Source of the DNA: Candidatus Roseilinea sp.
Lineage (GTDB): Bacteria; Chloroflexota; Anaerolineae; J036; Brachytrichaceae
Length of the DNA: 64,000 nt
Assembly (NCBI GenBank): GCA_026003755.1
Contig: BPHV01000002.1
Coordinates: 434,001-498,000 of the forward strand
Direction: 5' to 3'
Each line of letters begins with the position of its first letter. Positions within the stretch are counted from its first letter, which is position 1. The translations under genes and the position numbers were made by a program. Shown piece by piece: positions 25,830 to 40,000 of this stretch. The notes beneath the pieces were generated by a model, which worked only from the letters and a program-made list of their open reading frames with translations, did no database searches and had not been told where the DNA came from.

Positions 25830-26901
25830 CTACCTCTGCTCTGCAGATACGCGTCGGCTACAACGCAAGTCGGCGACAAAGATAGTTCCAGTCCAAATTG
25901 AGGTTTCTCTTAGCGGTTCAAAAAGTAAAAACCGAGTATCACGAGCGATGGCTACCCCGCGTATGCCCGTGTAGGGGCTACCCTGCCCAATCGCATACAC
26001 AGAGGACAAGTCACGATCCACCTCAGCGAACACCACGCGTTCCCCTGTCACCAAGTTGTGCCTCCACACCCGCATTGCCTCCGGGTCTGGATCCAGAATC
26101 ACATCATCAGTCAACCAGGCATCAGGCATAGAGTTCTCCGTAAGCGTCACAATTGCACCACTGCCTAACTCTTGAATGCGCATGGGAAACTGCCGGATTC
26201 CCTTGTCTTTTGTCTCTGCGCTGTAAGCCAAGCGCTTACCATGGGGCGATAAGCTAATCGGGCCAACACCACCCCTCTTCACGCTGTCGATAGTCACCGC
26301 AGCAGTGAACGGCTCTGTCCAACCAACCATGTCTATCTGTAACCAGCCGCGCTTGATTCCGCGCGTCGCAGCTAGAATAGATTCCGTCTCCAACACATCG
26401 AACTCCACACAGTGTGGACAGTCGCGAATCTCCTTCGCTTGCATCGTCTCTAGGTTTATCCACCACAGCTTGCGTTCTTCTGGCTTCTTGTCGTGGTCGT
26501 AAAGGGAGAGATGGTATAGCCCGCGATCATCCGTGCCCCCACTTCACCGCATTGAAAGCGAAGGGAGCAGCTGGCGTACGCCACTCGCCCGTCAACAAGT
26601 TGTAGATACTAAAATGATAATTAATTTCAAGAGATGCAACATACGCAATCCACTGACCGCTTGACGAGATCGCCTTCAGCGTGTTGCCTGCCCACCCCCT
26701 AGGCACACCTCGAACGCATTGTTTCGGGATGAACAGCCCTTGCCATTCTTCTAAAGGCGGCTCGCTTGGTTCCGCCGTGACAGCACGAGTCGGCGCCGGG
26801 GTATAGATGGTCCCACGCTCGTCAATTGGCCTTAACAGACAGCCAGCCAGCACGCTGCTGACCAGCATGCTCAGCAAGACCAGCACCTTTCTTTCGCGCA
26901 T
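25830..26901 (-). CDS. Frameshifted beta-propeller lipoprotein behind the RHS toxin
   Basis: The start is ATG 26901 with GGAGGGG 7 nt upstream. The signal peptide ends in the lipobox VSSVLAGC. The body has TolB/WD40-like blades (SSSGQWIAYVASLEINYHF, SLSPHGKRLAYSAETKD, VWRHNLVTGERVVFAEVD, IARDTRFLLFEPL). The frame breaks at a run of five G (complement at 26536-26540). Removing one G joins KWGTDDRGLYHLSLYDHDKK and gives about 357 residues. It starts 18 nt after the RHS stop, the position of an immunity gene. A lipoprotein immunity would fit a toxin acting outside the cytoplasm, but that function is inferred from position only. Confidence 0.7.
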
Positions 26902-26918
26902 TACGATCCCCTCCTAGC

Positions 26919-29184
26919 CTACTTGATTCGCGGCGGCTTGAACAAGGCATGCATGGCTTCCTGCCACGCAACGCTGTGTAAATCGTCCCGCGCCTGTCTA
27001 TACACTGGCAGCGAATCGTCCCTGTTGAAATGATTTCTCGCTGTCGCTGCATCGGAGGTGAGCGCTTCAAGCATTGCTTGCTCGTAGCTTTCAAGCCTTC
27101 CTCCTAACTCTTGCTTGACCTGATACTGAAAGATATACGCCTCGCGTTCGAACTGCTTGGTGGTGAACTCGCGGTCGCGATGCGCGTGCTCCGGCAGCTC
27201 GTGCGCCACCTCCCGTTGGAAGGCATGGAACAACTCATGCCCTACCAGCGCCACCCAGTTTGCATCTGCCAATCGGTCTCGTTCGTTCGCCGACGGTGGG
27301 ACAATGATCAGGTGGCCGCTCCCCTTGGCCTGCCAGTGCACATCGCCGCCGAAGTGCCCGGATGCCAACGGCAGGCTGATCCCGCCCCGAGCCTGCGGCA
27401 GTATAGCGATCGTCACTTGCTGCATCAGGTCAACCTCCTTGGCGCGTAGCTTGTCGAACATGGCGCGCCCCAGCCGGGTGGATTCCAGCCGGCGTTGCAG
27501 TTGGGCTTTCTGCTCGTTGCTCAGGCAGCTGAGCACCTGGCAGACCTCGTCGGCTTGGTGCCCTGTTGGGTCGGTGTATCTCAGCGGGTTGTTGCGGACG
27601 TAGGCGTAGCGGTTGAAGTCTTGCCGATTAGCGGGGTTGGGCACAATGCTGTCCGGCGAGAGGAAGCGGGCCAACAGCGGCGAGTAGTAGCGCGCGTTGT
27701 AATCATAGAGGCCGACACTGCCTTCCAGCCGCTGCCCGGTAAAGCGCCGGTCGGTTGGCCACGTGCCGCTGACCTGCCGCGCCGAACCATACGGCGTATA
27801 GCGGCTCTGCGACACCACCCCACCGCTCGCATTCGTCACCAGCGAGGCACTGCCCAAGTGATCCCCATGCAGCCAGAACACGCCGCCGCCGTTGCGCATC
27901 GCCACCCTCCATGCGGAGGGCAAGCCCCGCTGCCCGTTGAAATAGTAGTAATTCGTCCAGCCCGTGCTGCTGTTCCACTCCGCATGCGGGCCGACGTAGA
28001 TCGTGGTCTGGCCGTTGTGCGTCTTGCGCACCAGCGCGCCGTCGGCGTCGTAGAAGTAGCGAACGTCCTGCCCGTTGCCATACACCCGCGTCACCTGGTT
28101 GTCCGCGTTCCACTCCTGCGTATACCACGCCCCGTTGTCCCACCGGCTCACCATGTTCCCGTTGGCATCGTAGCTGGCGATCACCCCCCAATCGCAATGC
28201 GTCAGCGCGTGCGGCTTGCCGGGGTGTTGATAGGACAACGCCCCGCCGCACACCCCGGTCTTGAACGTCATCCGCCCGATCGCGTCGTAGCTGTAGCTCT
28301 CGCTGTAGCCCGGCCAGCCCACCTGCGGCACCACGCCCGTCAGCCGATCCAGGTCGTCGTAGCTGTAGGCCAGCCGCTCGCCGGTCGTCCGGTCGCCGCT
28401 GAAGCGAAGGTTGCCTACTGCGTCGTAGGCATACACCAGCTTCAACAGCGCGCCGGCGGCGCTGCTTTCGTCGTCGCAGTTGCCGCTGCTGGTGGCCACG
28501 CACAGCCGGCGCAGCCGCCCGTAGCTGGTGTTGCCGGCGTTCGGGTATTCCAGGTCGCTGCCGTAGTGGTAGCGCTGCGTGCGCGCGCCGTTGCCGTGAT
28601 CCATCCGGGTCAGCAACCCCAGCGCGTTGTAGGTGGCGTTCGAGACATAGACGCTCGCGCCGCTCAGGCTGCGCGGCCGCATGGCGTCGTCGTAGCCGGT
28701 CGTCACCACCTCGCCGTTCGGGTAGATCATGCTCGTCATCCGGTCGGCGCTGTCGTAGGCAAACTGGACGTCGAACGTCCCAGGGACACCGTCCACCGAG
28801 CGGGTCTCTTTCTTCACCCGCCCGCGGGCGTCATATTCCCAGCGCGTCCAGGTGTTGGTGCCCGTCGCGCCGTTGAGCACCTGCGCGATGGTGCGCCGCC
28901 CGACCGGATGCGCGCCGCTCGTCCACCATGTGGCATCGTAGGCGTAGCCGGCGATGTCCACGCCGTTGACCGCCTTCTTGGTCAAACGATTGAGGGCGTC
29001 ATACGTGAACGTTAGCGTCTGGCCCTTGGCATCGGTTTAGTGCGAGTGGCCGTCGCAATACACCAGCGTCTGCGTGCGCAACTGCAGGATGTCGGCGTTC
29101 TCGTGAATGCCGTCGAAGCGGTTCTCCCACGCCACCCGCCCGACGCCCCACCGCGTCCGTTTGTGGGTGTAGCCCCCCGGCATT
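26919..29184 (-). pseudogene. 5'-truncated RHS protein with HExxH toxin tip
   Basis: YD/RHS repeats fill about 27575-29030 (YDARGRVKKE, YDSADRMTSMIYPNGE, YDAVGNLRFSGDRTTGERL, YDANGNMVSRWDNG), ending in the conserved core LYDYNARYYSPLLARFLSP and DPTGH (27557-27574). The variable tip (26919-27556) has HELFH at 27239-27225 inside VALVGHELFHAFQREV, and FEREAYIFQ downstream, so it looks like a zinc-peptidase toxin. The large N-terminal part of a normal RHS protein is missing. The frame runs upstream only to ATG 29184 and is cut by an in-frame TAA at 29039-29037. So it is an orphan cassette, expressed only if recombined into a full-length RHS gene. Confidence 0.85.
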
Positions 29185-29215
29185 TACGTCGGGGTGGGTC
29201 TGCTACATCATCTAC
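29173..29215. repeat. Dispersed CGGCATTTACGTCGGGG repeat, copy 2
   Basis: CCGGCATTTACGTCGGGGTG followed by GCTAC and CTACCCC parallels the copy at 25168-25200. It sits exactly where RHS homology ends. Confidence 0.4.
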
Positions 29216-29342
29216 CCCTGTCGGCGAATGCACCTCTTAGCGGCGCTTGCGCGTATCATTCAGGATCGTCCGCGCTCTGTTGGCGCGTATATGGGCACAG
29301 CGCTTGCTTCCCCTAAGTTGGTCTGACTTTATAGACTTCGGT

Positions 29343-32226
<2,884 letters not shown>

Positions 32227-32227
32227 G

Positions 32228-32233
32228 TACAAT
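32228..32233 (+). promoter_or_regulatory. Candidate -10 box of the yvcK-like gene
   Basis: TACAAT lies just after the corrected ppc stop and ends 15 nt before the ATG at 32249. Confidence 0.4.
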
Positions 32234-32248
32234 TGCGCCCGTCGCTTC

Positions 32249-34656
<2,408 letters not shown>

Positions 34657-34680
34657 CCTCAGATTCGCTCGATTTGGCCG

Positions 34681-34722
34681 CAGCGCCCTTGACTCCCTGC
34701 AGAGTCGAGGGCGCTGCTCTTT
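34681..34722 (+). terminator. Rho-independent terminator of gap
   Basis: A 15-bp stem (CAGCGCCCTTGACTC against 34702-34716, one G-T wobble) with a 6-nt loop is followed by CTCTTT. It lies 24 nt after the gap stop. Confidence 0.85.
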
Positions 34723-34782
34723 GATCGGCGAGGAGTTCGCGCCACACACGCGGGTTCGCGCTGCGCTAAACGCGCGGTCTGC

Positions 34783-34788
34783 TATAGT
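34783..34788 (+). promoter_or_regulatory. Candidate -10 box of the serpin gene
   Basis: TATAGT ends 7 nt before the GTG start at 34796, so transcription would begin at or next to the start codon. Confidence 0.5.
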
Positions 34789-34795
34789 TCCGCCT

Positions 34796-36103
34796 GTGAG
34801 AAGCCCAATACTGCGCTGGGTGGTGGTCGGGGCATGGTGCCTGGTCGCCGGCTGCGCCACCGCCCCGCCCATCGCGCCAACGCGCGAAGCGCCGACGATG
34901 GCGCCGAGCGAACCCGCGCCCCCCGCGGCAACCAAAAGCCAGCCCACCGATGGCCACACCCAACCGCGCATGAACACCATCCGTCCAGAATTCACGCAGG
35001 CAACCACGACGTTTGCGCTGGACTTATTTCGGCGAGTCGCCCGGCAGGATGCCGACAAGAACGTCTTCATCTCGCCGGCCAATGTCGCCATCGCCTTGGC
35101 GATGACGGCAAACGGCGCGCGCGGCGAGACGCTGCAGGCCATGCTCGCCGCGATGGGAAGCACAGGCGCCACGCTGGACGCGCTGAACGCTGATTACGCC
35201 GCACTGCAGGCGTTGCTCCAGCGCGACGATCCAGGCCTGCTCCTGACCATCGCCAACTCGCTCTGGGCGCGGGCCGGCGTTCCCTTCAACGCAGACTTCC
35301 TGCAACGCACGCGCCGCTTCTACGCCGCCGACATCCGCGAGCTGGATTTCACACAACCCGACGCTCCAGGCGTGATCAACGACTGGGTGCGTGACAAGAC
35401 CAACGGCAAGATTCCAAACCTAGTGGATGACATCCCACCAGATGCCGTGCTGTTCCTCATCAGCGCCATCTACTTCAACGGCGCCTGGCAGACGCCTTTC
35501 AACGCAGAACTGACCCAGGATTTGCCCTTCAACCTGCTCGATGGATCGCAGAAGCAAACGCCGACCATGTTTCGATCCGGCACCTTCGAATACCTGAAGG
35601 GCAGTGATTTTCAGGCGGTGCGCCTGCCATACACAGGCGATACGCTTCGGATGGTCGTTTTCCTGCCCGATGAAGGCCGCACGCTGGCCGAGTTCGAACC
35701 CATGCTCACGAGTGAGAATTGGGCGACCTGGCGCACGCAGTTCGCTCCTAAGCAAGGGGAACTGTTCCTTCCCCGCTTTAAGGCGACGTATAACATCGCG
35801 CTGAACGACACATTGCAAGCGATGGGCATGGCAGCCGCCTTTGACCCCAGCCAGGCGGATTTCTCCGGCATGCGGCCGATTCCTCCCACCATCTTCATCA
35901 GCAGTGTGCGACACCTGGCCTATGTAGAAGTGAACGAAGCCGGCACCGAGGCCGCAGCAGCGACGTCCGTTCAGGCGGGGATCACTTCAGCAGGGCCGAT
36001 CGAGGACACATTCACCATGCGCGTGGACCGGCCTTTCTGCTTTGTGATCGAGGACAGCGCCACGGGCAGCCTGATATTCATCGGCGCGATCGTTGAGCCT
36101 TGA
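34796..36103 (+). CDS. Lipoprotein serpin (serine protease inhibitor)
   Basis: 435 residues. GTG 34796 gives a signal peptide with lipobox WCLVAGCAT, then a Pro/Thr-rich tether to about residue 60. The serpin fold follows: NVFISPANVAIALAMTANGA, ISAIYFNGAWQTPF, LRMVVFLPDEG, LFLPRFKATY. The hinge and reactive-centre loop is GTEAAAATSVQAGITSAG (about residues 381-398), with the small residues that allow loop insertion, so it should be inhibitory. Counting from the hinge Gly as P15 puts P1 near the Ile-Thr-Ser segment, suggesting elastase-like target proteases. The exact P1 is uncertain. A surface location suggests defence against exogenous proteases. Confidence 0.93.
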   Translation: MRSPILRWVVVGAWCLVAGCATAPPIAPTREAPTMAPSEPAPPAATKSQPTDGHTQPRMNTIRPEFTQATTTFALDLFRRVARQDADKNVFISPANVAIALAMTANGARGETLQAMLAAMGSTGATLDALNADYAALQALLQRDDPGLLLTIANSLWARAGVPFNADFLQRTRRFYAADIRELDFTQPDAPGVINDWVRDKTNGKIPNLVDDIPPDAVLFLISAIYFNGAWQTPFNAELTQDLPFNLLDGSQKQTPTMFRSGTFEYLKGSDFQAVRLPYTGDTLRMVVFLPDEGRTLAEFEPMLTSENWATWRTQFAPKQGELFLPRFKATYNIALNDTLQAMGMAAAFDPSQADFSGMRPIPPTIFISSVRHLAYVEVNEAGTEAAAATSVQAGITSAGPIEDTFTMRVDRPFCFVIEDSATGSLIFIGAIVEP

Positions 36104-36146
36104 GCGAGGCACACGCGCAAAGCCGCGCCCCCCTCCGAGCGACGCC

Positions 36147-36935
36147 TCATCCCTTGCGAGCCACGCCGAAGAGGTAGGCGCCTATCTCAGGCAGCGGTTC
36201 GTCGTATAACGGCCTCAGGGAGCGGTCTAACATCCTGAGTAAAGGATTCTTCACGCTGGGGAAGAGCACCCACCGGCCGGTCAATTTCTTAGAGAGGAGA
36301 TTCGGCAGCCCGAAGTAGTGGCCCAGCTCGAGCGCGCGCAGCGCGCGGGGGGAGAAGTAGTACCACATGCGCTCGACGGTGAACCCGGCGCGCCTCAGGC
36401 GTTCACGCCACACCGCCGGGCTGTCGCAGTGATGGTGGCGCGAGATGCGATTGAAGAACCGGCGATAGGCATCGCCGGCAATTACGGCGCCAACCAACCA
36501 ATCCGTAAAATGATCGGAAGGCGAGCAGAAGAGCAGATGCCCGCCGGGTTGCAAGACGCGATAGCACTCGGCGAGCACGGGATCGAGATCGGGAATGTGC
36601 TCCAAAACCGAGTTGCTCACGATGGTCCGAAAGGCGCCATCGGCAAAGGGCATATGCGCGCCGTCGGCCAGCGTGAGCAGTCGATGGGCCTGGCGCATGC
36701 GCGACTCCCACAACGGGCCGCGCCATGGATCGAGACCAACATCCAGGGGCCGGGAGAAGGTATGCGCAGCGAAACTGCCATCGCCCGACCCTAGATCGAG
36801 CACCGGTTCGACGACCGGAAGTTCCTGATAGAACCGGGATTCCACCGCGCGCAGCAGGGCGCGGAAATAGGGCAGTTCGACGAGCTGGTTCCACAGGAAG
36901 TCATACCCCTGCGGCTGCGCGAAAGCGTTCCTCAT
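36147..36935 (-). CDS. SAM-dependent methyltransferase (class I)
   Basis: 262 residues. Motif I is VLDLGSGDGSFAAH. The acidic residue of motif II is in DVGLDPWRGPL. Post-II is LADGAHMPFADGAFRTIVSNSVLEHIPD, and motif III is VLQPGGHLLFCSPSD. This is the Methyltransf_11 type. ATG 36935 is chosen (MRNAFAQPQGYDF). The frame stays open upstream to 37004 but that part is unlike the family. The C-terminal 90 residues may form the substrate lid. Substrate unknown. It is divergent from dnaE. Confidence 0.85.
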   Translation of the reverse strand: MRNAFAQPQGYDFLWNQLVELPYFRALLRAVESRFYQELPVVEPVLDLGSGDGSFAAHTFSRPLDVGLDPWRGPLWESRMRQAHRLLTLADGAHMPFADGAFRTIVSNSVLEHIPDLDPVLAECYRVLQPGGHLLFCSPSDHFTDWLVGAVIAGDAYRRFFNRISRHHHCDSPAVWRERLRRAGFTVERMWYYFSPRALRALELGHYFGLPNLLSKKLTGRWVLFPSVKNPLLRMLDRSLRPLYDEPLPEIGAYLFGVARKG

Positions 36936-37066
36936 CGTAGGCCGATGTCGCCCTCCAAAGCGAGACTGGATTCTAGCATCCGGCCCTCGGCGCAGCCAGG
37001 TCATCGCGCCCCCGACCCAGGCGCTGGACTTGTGCTATCCTCAGCCGCGCATCTCCGTCGTCGGCC

Positions 37067-40000
37067 ATGGGCTTCGTTCACCTGCACGTGCACTCCGAGT
37101 ATTCGCTGCTCGACGGCTTCGGCAACATCAAGAAGCTGGTGCGGCGCGCCAAGGAGCTGGACATGCCGGCGCTCGCGTTGACCGACCACGGCGCGATGTA
37201 CGGCGCCATCGAGTTCTTCGACGTGTGCAGCGAGCTGGGGGTCAAGCCCATCGTCGGCGTCGAGCTCTACCTCTGCAAGCGCGGGCGCCGGATGCAGGAC
37301 AAGGACGTCAACTTCGACCGCAGCCCGCATCACCTGCTCCTGCTGGCGATGAACAACGCGGGCTACAAGAACCTGATGAAGCTGTCGTCGCTGGCGCAAT
37401 TGGAAGGCTACTACTACAAACCCCGCATTGACCACGACGCGCTGGCGCAATACAACCAGGGCCTGATTTGCACCTCCGGCTGCCCATCGGCCGAGATCCC
37501 GCGCTTGATCCAGCAGGGTCAGTTCGAGCAGGCCCGCGCGGTGACGCAGTGGTACCTCGACCTATTCGGCGATCGCTTCTACTTCGAGCTGCAGGATCAC
37601 GATCTACCCGAACTCAAACTGATCAACGAGACGCTCATCGCCTGGTCGAAGGAGATGAGTGTGCCGCTGGTCGCCACCAACGATGTGCACTACGTGCTGC
37701 GCGAGGACGCGCCCTCGCACGACCTGATGCTGTGCATCCAAACCGACGCGCTGCTGAGCGACAAGAATCGGATGCGCTTCAACAATGACTCATACTATCT
37801 GAAAAGCGAAGCGGAGATGGCCGAACTCTTCGGCCAGATCGCGCCCGAAGCGCTGACCAATACGCTCGCAGTCGCCGACCGCTGCGACGTCACCCTGAAG
37901 TCGAAGACTTTCCACTTGCCGCACTTCCAACTGCCGCCGGGCTTTGCGTCGGACGCCGACTACCTGCGTCACCTGTGCTACCGGGGCTTCGAGGAGAAGT
38001 ACGGCATTCCGGCGCAGCCCGCGCCCGACGCTCCGCCGGCCTCTGACGAGCCGGTGGACCTGACGGCGCGTTCGCCACTGGCGCTGCCGGAGTCGCGCGG
38101 CAACCCGGCCCTGCGGCCCAGCGCGCTGCGCCAACGGTCTGGAATATGAACTCAGCGTGATCATCGAGATGGGGTTCGCCACCTACTTCCTGATCGTGTG
38201 GGACCTCATCCGCTTCGCGCGCGAGTCGGGCATCTGGTGGAACGTGCGCGGCAGCGCCGCCGGCAGCATGGTGTCCTATGTGCTCGGCTTGAGCTACCTG
38301 GAGCCGGTCAGCAACGATCTGCTGTTCGAGCGCTTCCTCAACCCCGGGCGCGTGTCCATGCCGGACATTGACATGGACTTCCCTGACGACCAGCGCGGCC
38401 TGTTGGTGGACTACACCATCGCCAAATACGGGCGCGAGAACGTGGCGCAGATCATCACCTTCGGCACCATGGCTGCGCGCGCCGCGCTCAAAGATGTGGG
38501 GCGCGTGCTCGACATCCCGCTGAACGAAGTATCGCGCATCACGTCGCTCGTGCCGGCCATCCCCGGCAAGCCCATCACGCTGACGCAGGCGCTGGAGCAG
38601 GTGCCCGAGCTCAAGCGGCTCTACGAGACCGAATCACACGTGCGCGAGCTATACGACCGCGCCATCAAGGTCGAGGGCACGGTGCGCAACGCCGGCACCC
38701 ACGCCGCCGGCGTGGTGATCGCCGACCGCCCGCTGATCGAGTATGCGCCGCTGAACAAGCTGACCGGCACACCGCTCACCCCGCAGCTCAACGCCGTCAC
38801 CCAGTTCGAGATGACCCACCTGGAGGCCATCGGGCTGCTGAAGATGGACTACCTGGGGCTGTCCACGCTCACCATCATGCGCAAGGCGTGTGAGCTGATC
38901 GAGCAACGGCACGGCGTCCGGCTCAACCTGACCAACATCCCGATCCACGACCGGCGCATCTACGAGCTGTTGTCGCGGGGCGACGTGCAGGGGGTGTTCC
39001 AGGTGGAAGGCACCGGCATGCGCAATCTGATGATGCAGATGAAGCCGACGCGCTTCCAGCACGTGGTGGCGGCGCTGGCGCTCTTCCGGCCCGGGCCGAT
39101 GGAGTACATCCCCACCTATATCCGCCGCATGCACGGCGAGGAACAAGTGGAATACCGCCACCCCGACCTGGCGCCGGCGTTAGGCGAGACCTACGGCATC
39201 TGCATCACCGGCGATGCGGTGTTGTTCGACCCCATCACCGGCCGGCGCTGCCGCATGGATGAAGCGCAGCATGTCCCCGATCTTCATCTGCAGAGCGTCG
39301 CGGAGGATCTTTCGCCGGCCGTCGGCCGCGTCGTTCACTGGGTACACAACGGGAAGAAACCGGTGTATCGAGTAACGCTGCGCAACGGCGCCAGCATCAA
39401 AATGACGTCCGATCATCGTGTGCTGACCGAGGATGGTTGGATGCCGCTGAGCGCGCTCAAGCCTGGCGACTTCATCGCCACGCCGCGACAGTTACTGGGG
39501 CCGAGCCGCGATTACGATCGAGACCGTCTGCGTGTGCTGGCTTACTTGATCGCCGACGGCGATTTGGGCAATCTCGCCGCCGTGAACTTCGTCTCTAAGG
39601 ACCCGGCCTTGCTCGACGAGTATCGGCGCTGCTTGCGCGCGTTCCCGGATGTGCGCGAGACGAAAGTGCAGCAAGCGCGTCAGGTTTGGCGAATCGGCGC
39701 CGCTAAAGCGCAGGCATCGGCATATCACGAACCCAATGCTGTGTTAGCCTGGTTGCGCGAACTCGGGCTCAAACATATGCCAGGCGCCGAAAGGGGGGGA
39801 TGCCGGAGCGATGAAAAGTTCGTGCCAAACTTCGTATTCGGTTTAAGCCAAGAGGCGATCGCGTTCTTCCTCGCTTCGTTGTGGGATTGTGATGGCTACG
39901 TTGGGCGTAAGCTATGCCACTATCGCACAATCTCCGCTCAGCTTGCCCATGACATCCAAACACTTCTGCTTCGCCTGGGCATTCGCTCGGTCATTTACAC

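Noticed and set aside
27495-29015. Plus-strand 506-codon open frame opposite the RHS core
   Set aside because: RHS repeats on the minus strand explain the sequence; the plus frame shows no family motif.
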